Source: RQOF01 sp964394475
GTDB taxonomy: Bacteria > Calditrichota > Calditrichia > RBG-13-44-9
DNA length: 12,324 bases
Assembly: GCA_964394475.1 (NCBI GenBank)
Contig: CAYMXZ010000103.1
Span: 1-12,324 of the forward strand
Direction of reading: 5' to 3'
Part shown: in pieces, positions 5,214 to 12,324 of the stretch
Layout: every line of letters begins with the position of its first letter
Position numbering within the stretch: position 1 is the first letter of the stretch
Notes under the pieces: model-generated
Told to the model about the DNA's origin: nothing
Seen by the model: only the letters and a program-made list of their open reading frames with translations
The model's database searches: none
Program-made: the position numbers and the translations under genes

Positions 5214-7205
5214 TTATTCATTTTCATTCAGCCAGTTTTCAAAGGCAATAAAAGAATAGTCTCTTCCTAAAAAATCCCGCACCAGATCCGCTGCATCCTT
5301 GCTGCCTCCTGGCTCCAGAATCTTCCGTCGATAATCAACAGCTACCTCTGGATTCAGCAGTCCTTTTGCTTTGAAAACACTGAATATATCTTTAGCAATT
5401 ACTTCCGACCACATATAGGTATAATAAATGGCGGAATAGTCAACCAGATGGCCGAATGTCAGGTGCATATAGGTTTCCGGGACATAGCGGAAAGGTGTAT
5501 ATTGCTGTTGAAGCTTCATGACCATTTTCAACGGATCAAATGAGTCATATTTACGATTGTAAAAATTCAGAGAGACGGCCGCATAAAACATTTGCTGTTT
5601 ATCATACAGTCCCAATCCGAATTTGCGGGCTTTGTTCATTTTTTTTATCAGTTCATCTGGAATGGTTTCTCCTGATTCATTTACAGCAAAGGTTTTTAAA
5701 ATGTCCGCGTCCCATACCCATTCTTCAAACAGGATAGAAGGGGTCTCGACAAAATCCCATTCGGTAGCAATTCCTGATAATTTGAGCCAGGGCTGATTTC
5801 CTCCAAAAATATGATGAAGTAAATGTCCAAATTCATGAAAAAAAGTGCTCACATCATCATGTTCCATCAAACCCGATGTACCCTCACCACCTGGAAAATT
5901 GCACATGAGGACGGCTTCTGGTAATTGCCTTCCCGTGACCCCGGTTAATTTTTGTGACATTTGGGCATGCTTAAATTTATCCTGGCGTGGATGCATATCC
6001 AGGTAAAACCGTCCAATGATTTTTTGATCTTGCCAGATTTCATATACTTCCACGCTGGGATGCCAGGCCAAGGTATCTACTTTTTTATAGCTGATATTGT
6101 ACAATCGGCTGGTGAGATCCAATAAACCTTTTTGAACACGATCGTAAGGAAAATAGGAGCGTATTTCTCTGGCATCCACATTATAAGATTCCTGTTTTAC
6201 TAATTCTGATAAATAGGTCTTCTGCCAATCCCCTACCTCAGTGGCATTCGGCGATTCTTTTCGCAGTCGAGCCAATAATTCCTCATAATCTTTTTTTGCC
6301 CGCTGATCGGCCGCAGTGGCGATGCGGTCAATGAATTCCTGAGCGTTGTCTGGATTTTTGATCATTTTATCTTCGGTAATGTACTCCGCATAATTTGTAT
6401 ATCCCAATAAACGAGCTAATTCATACCGTTTCTTCAGCAAATTATGGAGTGTTTCCTTATTTTTTGGATAAGCACGCTGTCGGTATTTCTGATACAATTC
6501 AAAACGGCGGGCATCTGAAATAGCATAAGTCATGAAAGGAATATAGTCTGGATAATCAGTGGTAATTGTTATTTTGCCATCAGGCCTGGCGGGATGACTC
6601 TGGATAAAGTCCTCTGGCAAACCAGCGAGCTCCTCCACTGAATGTAATTTTATACTTCGAACATCTTCCCGGATATTTTTATCAAAATTCTGTTCCAGAA
6701 TCACCAGTTCTTCTTTCAATTTTCGAATTTTCTGGCGGGTAGCCGGATCCTTATCTACTCCGCTGCGCCGAAAATCCCGCAACGTGATGTCAGCAAATCG
6801 CCTGGTTTTCGGATCGGCTGAACTCAGATCAATGGCAGCGATAGCGTCAAATATTGGGCGTGAAAGCTGGATTTCAGTCTCCAGATTTGAGAATTTCTGA
6901 TCATATTCTTCAGCAATTTTTCTAACTTGTGGATCGGGGTGCGCTTGCTGATAGATGCTGGCCAGATTCGCACTGCGATCTATGGCCAGCCAAAGCTCGT
7001 TTAAAGGAACCAGTACAGTTTCAACCGTTTTAGGACCGGACTGTTTTTCTAGTTTCTTAAACAAACTCTGAGCATGCTCATAATCGGTTTCACACTGCGC
7101 TTGAAATTGAACAACCTCATGCTGTTTTGAAGTTTGTGCTGCTGGAAAATTTATAGATACAGAGAAAATCGCTGCAAGCAACACAAATTTGGAAAAAAAT
7201 TTCAT
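5214..7205 (-). CDS. Secreted M3-family zinc oligopeptidase (thimet/Dcp type)
   Basis: 663 residues, close to the 650-690 usual for the family. It begins with a signal peptide (MKFFSKFVLLAAIFSVSINF, likely cut after PAA near residue 23; no lipobox), so it acts in the periplasm or outside. The long helical N-terminal half is followed by the catalytic core: FFHEFGHLLHH at 455-465 gives zinc ligands H457 and H461 and catalytic E458. The third ligand is E487 in DFVETPS, at the spacing known in neurolysin plus one residue. FGHLVDYSAIYYTYMWSEV (584-602) carries the substrate-binding His and Tyr pair (H586, Y594, Y595). It should cleave short peptides, as an oligopeptidase or dipeptidyl carboxypeptidase. 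A very good GGAGG lies 5 bases before the ATG. It sits 90 bases after the hydrolase gene and ends in its own terminator. All catalytic residues are intact. Confidence 0.95.
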   Translation of the reverse strand: MKFFSKFVLLAAIFSVSINFPAAQTSKQHEVVQFQAQCETDYEHAQSLFKKLEKQSGPKTVETVLVPLNELWLAIDRSANLASIYQQAHPDPQVRKIAEEYDQKFSNLETEIQLSRPIFDAIAAIDLSSADPKTRRFADITLRDFRRSGVDKDPATRQKIRKLKEELVILEQNFDKNIREDVRSIKLHSVEELAGLPEDFIQSHPARPDGKITITTDYPDYIPFMTYAISDARRFELYQKYRQRAYPKNKETLHNLLKKRYELARLLGYTNYAEYITEDKMIKNPDNAQEFIDRIATAADQRAKKDYEELLARLRKESPNATEVGDWQKTYLSELVKQESYNVDAREIRSYFPYDRVQKGLLDLTSRLYNISYKKVDTLAWHPSVEVYEIWQDQKIIGRFYLDMHPRQDKFKHAQMSQKLTGVTGRQLPEAVLMCNFPGGEGTSGLMEHDDVSTFFHEFGHLLHHIFGGNQPWLKLSGIATEWDFVETPSILFEEWVWDADILKTFAVNESGETIPDELIKKMNKARKFGLGLYDKQQMFYAAVSLNFYNRKYDSFDPLKMVMKLQQQYTPFRYVPETYMHLTFGHLVDYSAIYYTYMWSEVIAKDIFSVFKAKGLLNPEVAVDYRRKILEPGGSKDAADLVRDFLGRDYSFIAFENWLNENE

Positions 7206-7295
7206 ATCGACCTCCAGTTTATTGGATAATTCAGAAGAGTCGAAATTAACGGAAAAGTATACTGAATGTTACGAAAATTAAAAAATAAGAAAATA

Positions 7296-8252
7296 TTAGG
7301 GATTGATAGCATTTCGTTCCAGCAACCATTTACGACTTAGCTCTACCACCCGCAGGGTTAATTCCGGTTTACTGGGATGCATATGACCAGCATCAAGAAT
7401 CATTACTGTTTTCGGTTTGGGAGTTAGTTCTTGAAATTTTTGCCAACAAACGGTAGGAATTTGGTGATCATTTCGGCCATTGATAACTAAAAATTCACCA
7501 TGGATATACGGAAGATGCAGAGCAGGTTCGACTGAATGAATCACTGCTGCTGCCATCCAGGCAATAATAGTTCGCGGGATGGCCGATAAAAATTTCAAAT
7601 TCCCTCTTAATACTTTATAAATATCGACTCCACCATAAGCCATTACTGCCGGACCAAGAGTGACCTGATTACGATCAGCTAAATGATAGATAGCCGGGAT
7701 AAAAAAGGCACCAAAACTATACCCCAGGACACTGATTCTATTTTTATCAGACCAATACTGTTGTCTGGCCCATGCTGCAATATTCACCACCTGGGCAGGG
7801 ACTTTCAATACCGATGAATGGATAATGGGGATTTGAGTAATTTTGGTGCCATCATACCAGTAGCGGGGGCTATAAGGATATTGATAGGCAATAATAATAT
7901 TCTGGCCTTGAGCCGGTATATATTTGAGGCTTTCCCGTCCAATCTCTAAACCGCCTAAAACAATAAGTACTGGTAAACCCTCTGATGGTATGGTGGTTGG
8001 AAAACTGATGGTGATAAAAATAGAATCTAACTCCTTACTATATAAGGTGACATCTGAATATATTCTGCTCTCAGCCAGCAATTCCATTCTGGATTGTTCT
8101 TCTTTAATCTGTTCTATAAAAAGGATGTCTCTATCCAATGCATTCAGGGGATCTCTCAGACGTTGATAACCGACCCATAAGGCAAACAGGAACAGGAACA
8201 GAAAAAAGATCAGGAAAAAAATGGCTATAATTTGTCTAAAAAATCTGAACAT
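7296..8252 (-). CDS. Membrane-anchored alpha/beta hydrolase
   Basis: 318 residues. One long hydrophobic segment (about 7-27, Phe/Leu/Ile only) after MFRFFRQ should anchor the protein in the inner membrane with the catalytic part in the periplasm. The hydrolase fold shows VLIVLGG (95-101) before the oxyanion region. The nucleophile elbow VLGYSFGAF (175-183) has S179, LVINGRNDHQIP (255-266) has D262, and ILDAGHMHP (285-293) has H290, completing a Ser-Asp-His triad. The substrate cannot be told; esterase, lipase or peptidase activity are all possible. AAAGGA lies only 3 bases before the ATG at 8252, short but usable. It is first in the direction of the M3 peptidase gene with a 90-base gap, so co-transcription is possible. 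The divergent gene at 8421 shares its upstream region. Confidence 0.85.
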   Translation of the reverse strand: MFRFFRQIIAIFFLIFFLFLFLFALWVGYQRLRDPLNALDRDILFIEQIKEEQSRMELLAESRIYSDVTLYSKELDSIFITISFPTTIPSEGLPVLIVLGGLEIGRESLKYIPAQGQNIIIAYQYPYSPRYWYDGTKITQIPIIHSSVLKVPAQVVNIAAWARQQYWSDKNRISVLGYSFGAFFIPAIYHLADRNQVTLGPAVMAYGGVDIYKVLRGNLKFLSAIPRTIIAWMAAAVIHSVEPALHLPYIHGEFLVINGRNDHQIPTVCWQKFQELTPKPKTVMILDAGHMHPSKPELTLRVVELSRKWLLERNAINP

Positions 8253-8420
8253 AATTCCTTTGAGATCATAGACATATACGCTTCGATGAAATTATCACTG
8301 AAATCAAAAATTTCCAAACATATTTCATTAACATTTTGAAAAAGTATAATCTTTTAATAATTTAACCAACTTAAAATTTAGTTTCCAGGTATGAAAGGTT
8401 AAACAAAGAAGAAATATACC
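8253..8420. promoter_or_regulatory. Divergent intergenic region with likely promoters
   Basis: This 168-base AT-rich gap separates the minus-strand hydrolase from the plus-strand permease and must hold both promoters if neither is read through. TATAAT at 8345-8350 on the plus strand is a perfect -10 match, but no good -35 lies 16-18 bases upstream. No convincing -35/-10 pair was found on the minus strand. No clear operator palindrome was seen. Confidence 0.3.
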
Positions 8421-9260
8421 TTGCAAATATTCGATATTGAAATTCTCTGGCATTCGCTGGAAGTGGTTGCACTTGTTTCCATTATGATGATCCTCATCGA
8501 TTGGATCGATGTTCGTACCCGAGGGAAAATACCGACCTGGATTTCTCATCACAGGATTTATCAATATGTTATTGCCAGTATTTTTGGATTAATCCCGGCC
8601 TGCATGGGATCTTATCTTAATGTATCTCTTTACATGCATGGATATCTGAGCCTGGGAGCGATCGTGGGAGGCATGATTTCCACTACCGGGGAAGCTTCCC
8701 TGATCATGTTTGCCGAATTTCCCCGTACCGCTCTTTATCTCCATCTTATTCTTTTAATTAGCGGGATATTTTTTGCTTTTATTACTGACCTGCTGGTTCG
8801 GCAATTTAAAATTCCCCATAAACGTGAATGCCATTCGCTGGTCTATCATAGCGATGAAACTTCTGCACTCCATTATTTTCGCTATCATATATGGGATCAT
8901 TTGCTGAAAAAACATATCTGGCGAATATTTCTCTGGACGTTCTTTGCCATCTGGTTCACTCATATTGGCACCCATTACTTTGACCTGGAGCATTTTATAA
9001 AGTCGCATCCACAGCTCATTCTGTTTATCGCGGTTTTAATCGGTCTCATTCCCGACATTGCGCCCCAGTTTATCTTTGTGTTTATGTTCAGCACCGGCTT
9101 GATACCTTTCAGCATTTTGCTGACCTCTTCAATGGTGCAGAACGGACATGGGATGCTACCACTTTTATCATACTCGTTGCGGGACAGCATCATCGTAAAA
9201 AGCTTTAATGTTATTTTCGGATTATTGACCGGGATTTTGATGATGAGTCTGGGTTGGTAA
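8421..9260 (+). CDS. ArsP_2-family heavy-metal/manganese permease
   Basis: 279 residues of a polytopic inner-membrane protein matching the 'putative 10TM heavy-metal exporter' / putative manganese transporter family. Two related half-repeats are visible: GLIPACMGSYLNVSLYMHG from 56 and GLIPDIAPQFIFVFMFSTG from 208. Each is followed by a helix and a polar motif (STTGEASLIM at 87-96; VQNGHGMLPL at 239-248). A hydrophilic middle loop (about 131-166) is crowded with metal-type ligands: H133, C137, H138, H143, H151, H156, H160, H165. The first possible start is TTG 8421, since an in-frame TAA lies at 8400; the ribosome site is weak (AAGAAG). Substrate is not established from sequence; Mn2+ or a toxic metal are the family's suggested cargoes. 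It heads the plus-strand operon, 83 bases before the next gene. Confidence 0.82.
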   Translation: MQIFDIEILWHSLEVVALVSIMMILIDWIDVRTRGKIPTWISHHRIYQYVIASIFGLIPACMGSYLNVSLYMHGYLSLGAIVGGMISTTGEASLIMFAEFPRTALYLHLILLISGIFFAFITDLLVRQFKIPHKRECHSLVYHSDETSALHYFRYHIWDHLLKKHIWRIFLWTFFAIWFTHIGTHYFDLEHFIKSHPQLILFIAVLIGLIPDIAPQFIFVFMFSTGLIPFSILLTSSMVQNGHGMLPLLSYSLRDSIIVKSFNVIFGLLTGILMMSLGW

Positions 9261-9343
9261 ACTTCTGGGGCGAATTGTTATTTACTCATCTTTTTTTAAG
9301 GAAAGATAGGTTAGAAAATCAAAACAATTCATTTTGCATGTAA

Positions 9344-10012
9344 ATGAAGAATTCATCTATTTCCAGCTGGTCTACTCTTCATGCCCCCATTATTCTGGTG
9401 GCCACGATTCTGAGTTTGATTTTGTTTGAGGTATATCCCTTAATCGTCGCTGCTTTATTTTCTTTCAGCTTGCTGATTCTCTTCTCAAAAAATGAATGGA
9501 CTCCCCACTCGCGTTTTGGTACAGGAAATTTCTTAACAGGTATACGTTTGCTGCTGGTACTGCTCATCGCCCTTTTTCACAGACAGATTCCAAACTACAT
9601 CATAGCCCTCTCCGGTTTCCTGATATTGATTGGGGATGGGATTGATGGTAAAATCGCCCGTCAAAAACACGAAACATCAGAGTTTGGAGAATATTTTGAT
9701 AAAGAGACTGATGCGCTATTTATTCATGTGTTTTGTATGCTGGCAGTTCTCAAACATGTTTTCGGTCTTTGGGTACTGCTGATAGGCTTGCTGCGTTATT
9801 TATTTGTGATATATCTTTTGATCACTGGCAAAAAAGATCGTAAAGAGCGGCGATCTAAAACAGGTCGACACATCTTTGTTTTTGTTAGTTGTGCCGTTAG
9901 CATAATGTTTTTGCCTTTCCCGCGCATCTCCATGGTGGTCGCTGTTTTAAGCATGGTGCTTCTACTTTATTCCTTTGGCAGAGATATTCTATGGATACAG
10001 TTCGCAAAATAA
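9344..10012 (+). CDS. CDP-alcohol phosphatidyltransferase family protein
   Basis: 222 residues with about six membrane segments. The complete family signature is at 98-123: D98, D101-G102, A105-R106, G115, D119 and D123 (DGIDGKIAR, then GEYFDKETD). This fits the enzyme class that displaces CMP from a CDP-linked lipid or alcohol to make a phosphodiester, using Mg2+ or Mn2+. GNFLTGIRLLLV (61-72) is the usual helix before it. The acceptor alcohol (glycerol-phosphate, serine, inositol or another) is not readable. The N-terminal 50 residues add two helices before the core. The ATG at 9344 has no clear ribosome site, and an ATG-TAA pair sits just ahead of it, so the start is less certain than the frame. 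Its last 22 bases overlap the next gene, a sign of coupled translation with the LtaS-like protein. Confidence 0.9.
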   Translation: MKNSSISSWSTLHAPIILVATILSLILFEVYPLIVAALFSFSLLILFSKNEWTPHSRFGTGNFLTGIRLLLVLLIALFHRQIPNYIIALSGFLILIGDGIDGKIARQKHETSEFGEYFDKETDALFIHVFCMLAVLKHVFGLWVLLIGLLRYLFVIYLLITGKKDRKERRSKTGRHIFVFVSCAVSIMFLPFPRISMVVAVLSMVLLLYSFGRDILWIQFAK

Positions 10013-11808
10013 TTTCATGGTTCCAGGGGGTACACCGGCATTATGCATTTTTCTGGTTCGCCCTTATTATGCTGAATATCCTGCTCTTCATGCCGCAAAC
10101 AATTTTTCACCCTGGTAAGGTTCATTTTTTTCCACTTCCTCCTCTGCATGGCCCACGGGGATGGTTTGATACTTTCCTGTTCTTCCTGCGCAGAGAAAAT
10201 CAGGATTTCTTTCGAATCATCGCTGAATATTTGCTGATTGTCACCTCATTATTTTTTGTTATTAAATTAAAATATCCAAAACTCCTGCGCCGAATTTTAG
10301 TGGCACTTTATTTATTCTTCTTTATCTATCAATGTTATGATTCCATCATGGTTCTGGTTTTTGGAGAATCTCCCATTCTGTACAATGACCTGTCATTATT
10401 AAAAGGAGCTTTCTATTTAATCATCGATATCATTTTTACCAGTAAGCTCATAATGCTCATTGGTGTAGCGTTATTAGTGCTATTCGTGATAAGTATAATT
10501 TTTTACTGTTTCTCCATTGTTAAGAAAGGATTAGAGAAATGGCAGAGTAAGCGCAGCATGTTTTACGCGGGCATCGGTATATGGGGTTTTGTACTTGTTA
10601 TGTCCTTGTGGTTTGGTTTTAGAGACTTCCGGGCAGTAGTGCAATGGATTACTCCCAAGATAATCAAAAATATAAAACATTCTTTTGCTTTAAAAAATCT
10701 GAAGCGGGAGGTAGAACGGAATCCCGTGGATTCTACTTATTTTGCTTACCAGCACATTCAGTTGCAGCAAAAACCGAATATCTTTCTCATCATGCTGGAA
10801 TCTTACGGAAAAATTCTGGTTGAACGGGATGAACTTAAGGCTGATTATTTATCTATGCTATCTCAAATGGAAGATTCTTTGCAGCAAAATGGATGGAGAA
10901 TGGTGAGCAATTTCAGCCAGTCTCCCATTTTTGGCGGCCGCTCCTGGCTCAGTATGGGCACCCTTTTAACCGGCACATTGATTAAAGATGAGGTCATTTA
11001 TTCTTACTTCATCAATCGAACCAATAATTACCCCCATCTTATTCATTTTTTCAATCTCCAGGGTTACCACACCTATGCGCTGCAGCCGCTGAACCGAACT
11101 CGACCAGGATATACCTTAACCAGTTATGAAAAATTTTACCAGTATAAAACATATCTTAATTTTGCCGAACTGAATTTTGATGGACCGGCCTTTGGTTTCC
11201 GTAATATACCCGATCAATATAGCCTGAATTATGCTTATGAAACTTACATTAAGAATAATACCGCTCCTATTTTTCTTTTTTTCCTCACGGTAAGTTCACA
11301 CTCTCCCTGGATCGATTTACCTCCTTACGTCGAAGACTGGCATCTGATCAAGGAAAAATCTAAACAACGACTTAGCAAAGAATATGCGGATACCGAGAAA
11401 AAAATAAAAGAAAGCGTTCTTCACCATTTTTCCAGCGGAACCGGATTGAATGAATATCTTCATCATATGATTTATGAACTGCGCATGGTTCAGGATTTTA
11501 TTCTCAAACAAGTACCTCCGAATAGTATTGTCATTGTTATCGGTGATCATCAGCCACCTATTACGCTGGATCCGAATCCAAGTTTTGAAACCCCTCTGCA
11601 CATCATTTCCAGAGATGAACAATTTGCTAGCTCATTCGAAAAATTTGGATTTACGAGAGGATTGAAATTAGATCAATGGAGGGGGAAAAGTATAAAGCAT
11701 GAAGGATTCTATTCCTTGCTAATCCACAATCTGGCCAGAACCTACAGCCAGCTGGATTCTTTACCTCCCTACCTGGAAAACGGGATTCCTTTATCTATAA
11801 CTCATTGA
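9991..11808 (+). CDS. LtaS-like membrane phosphotransferase (alkaline phosphatase/sulfatase superfamily)
   Basis: 605 residues. Five hydrophobic segments (about 19-36, 76-92, 101-123, 152-174, 190-209) precede an extracytoplasmic sulfatase-fold domain from about 260, the layout of lipoteichoic acid synthase and phosphoglycerol/phosphoethanolamine transferases. Metal and catalytic residues are visible: E270 in FLIMLESYG, a likely nucleophile S318 in FGGRSWLSMGTLLTG (314-328), H437 in SSHSPW, and D519-H520 in IVIGDHQPP. Most LtaS proteins use Thr as nucleophile; the FGGxSW form here suggests Ser. The charged stretch 445-490 between the last two motifs reads as an insertion. The ATG at 9991 lies within the end of the previous gene, with GAG 7 bases ahead. 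The likely reaction is moving or removing a phospho-alcohol group on a lipid or glycan outside the membrane; the substrate is unknown. Confidence 0.85.
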   Translation: MDTVRKIISWFQGVHRHYAFFWFALIMLNILLFMPQTIFHPGKVHFFPLPPLHGPRGWFDTFLFFLRRENQDFFRIIAEYLLIVTSLFFVIKLKYPKLLRRILVALYLFFFIYQCYDSIMVLVFGESPILYNDLSLLKGAFYLIIDIIFTSKLIMLIGVALLVLFVISIIFYCFSIVKKGLEKWQSKRSMFYAGIGIWGFVLVMSLWFGFRDFRAVVQWITPKIIKNIKHSFALKNLKREVERNPVDSTYFAYQHIQLQQKPNIFLIMLESYGKILVERDELKADYLSMLSQMEDSLQQNGWRMVSNFSQSPIFGGRSWLSMGTLLTGTLIKDEVIYSYFINRTNNYPHLIHFFNLQGYHTYALQPLNRTRPGYTLTSYEKFYQYKTYLNFAELNFDGPAFGFRNIPDQYSLNYAYETYIKNNTAPIFLFFLTVSSHSPWIDLPPYVEDWHLIKEKSKQRLSKEYADTEKKIKESVLHHFSSGTGLNEYLHHMIYELRMVQDFILKQVPPNSIVIVIGDHQPPITLDPNPSFETPLHIISRDEQFASSFEKFGFTRGLKLDQWRGKSIKHEGFYSLLIHNLARTYSQLDSLPPYLENGIPLSITH

Positions 11809-11814
11809 TATTCT

Positions 11815-12324
11815 ATGAAAAGAAAATTGCAGACTCTGTTTTGTAGCTCTAATGATGATATTCAGAAATTTTTTGATGCCAGCGCACCAGATTATAAAGA
11901 GCAGCACGGCAATGCAAAAAAATTATTCCACTATCGTCTGACATTGATTCGGCAATTTGCCCGGCTCTCCCAGAATGATGTTCTTTTGGACCTGGGTTGC
12001 GGTACGGGCAGCCATTTATTCGCATTAGCTCCTTATATCAAGCAAGGGATTGGAATTGACTTTTCACCAAAAATGATCGAGATTGCCCAGCATCACCAGA
12101 AGAATCATCCTGAAATTAAAAATATAAGTTTTCAGATCGATCAGGCCCAGATGCTCGCTACCATTCCTGATCAGTCCATAGATATTGTTTTAGCAGTAGG
12201 CGCATTTGAACATATGCCGCAAAAAAAGCACGTTCTGCAGCACATCTACAGGGTTTTAAAAGTCCCGGGTCGTTTATTGTTTATAACACCCAATGGAAAT
12301 TTTATATTGTATAGATCTATTTCA
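11815..12324 (+). CDS. Class I SAM-dependent methyltransferase (5' part, runs off right edge)
   Basis: Partial: 170 codons with no stop before the window ends. It starts at the ATG at 11815, 6 bases after the stop of the LtaS-like gene; no clear ribosome site, so translation is probably coupled. FFDASAPDYKEQHG (19-32) is the common lead-in helix. Motif I is VLLDLGCGTGSH (56-67), the acidic end of strand 2 is GIGIDFSPKMIEIA (78-91), motif II is IDIVLAVGAFEHM and motif III is VLKVPGRLLFITPN. All are typical of the Methyltransf_11/UbiE-like Rossmann fold that transfers a methyl group from S-adenosylmethionine to a small molecule, lipid or quinone. The substrate is unknown. Its place behind a phosphatidyltransferase and a phosphotransferase suggests a lipid or head group, but this is inference. 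Confidence 0.9.
   Translation, partial: MKRKLQTLFCSSNDDIQKFFDASAPDYKEQHGNAKKLFHYRLTLIRQFARLSQNDVLLDLGCGTGSHLFALAPYIKQGIGIDFSPKMIEIAQHHQKNHPEIKNISFQIDQAQMLATIPDQSIDIVLAVGAFEHMPQKKHVLQHIYRVLKVPGRLLFITPNGNFILYRSIS

Noticed and set aside
5540..5737. 65-codon plus-strand frame and similar frames opposite the M3 peptidase
   Set aside because: They are antisense shadows of a complete, motif-bearing gene and show no ribosome site or recognisable protein features.

Overview
The window reads as a piece of an AT-rich genome from an anaerobic, diderm (Gram-negative type) bacterium. Anaerobiosis is suggested by a cluster of MinD-type ATPases with ferredoxin inserts plus NifX/'orange protein'-like proteins, a set known mainly from strict anaerobes. 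The diderm cell plan is suggested by a secreted M3 metallopeptidase and a beta-rich, apparently once-exported protein. A lineage near Calditrichota or another FCB-type phylum would fit, but this is a guess from gene style, not from a marker gene. No rRNA, tRNA, CRISPR array, transposon or phage gene was seen.

Region A (1-3400, minus strand) is a probable six-gene operon. In transcription order it holds a Fur/PerR-type regulator, a 78-residue Gly/Arg-rich protein, a NifX-like protein with an added coiled coil, a shorter Cys/His-tailed NifX-like protein, and two consecutive P-loop ATPases each carrying two 4Fe-4S cysteine clusters. The second ATPase runs off the left edge. A good sigma70-type promoter (3367-3394) followed at once by a Fur-box-like palindrome (3347-3361) lies in front of the regulator, so the cluster looks autoregulated by metal or redox state. 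The contents match the known 'orange protein' (ORP/Mrp) complex of Desulfovibrio in kind, but with a different regulator: the Desulfovibrio operons use sigma54.

Region B (3620-8252, minus strand) holds four genes. They are a membrane-anchored alpha/beta hydrolase, a secreted M3 (thimet/Dcp-type) oligopeptidase closed by a clear rho-independent terminator, a previously easy-to-miss 54-residue two-helix membrane protein, and a 357-residue beta-rich protein. In the last, the signal peptide is still readable upstream but is cut off from the mature part by one TAA, best explained as a CAA to TAA change.

Region C (8421-12324, plus strand) is a tight operon of an ArsP_2-type heavy-metal/manganese permease, a CDP-alcohol phosphatidyltransferase, an LtaS-like membrane phosphotransferase/sulfatase-superfamily protein whose start overlaps the previous gene, and a class I SAM methyltransferase cut by the right edge. 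The last three could make, transfer and methylate a phospho-alcohol head group at the membrane. The permease may handle the divalent metal such enzymes use. That joint role is inference.
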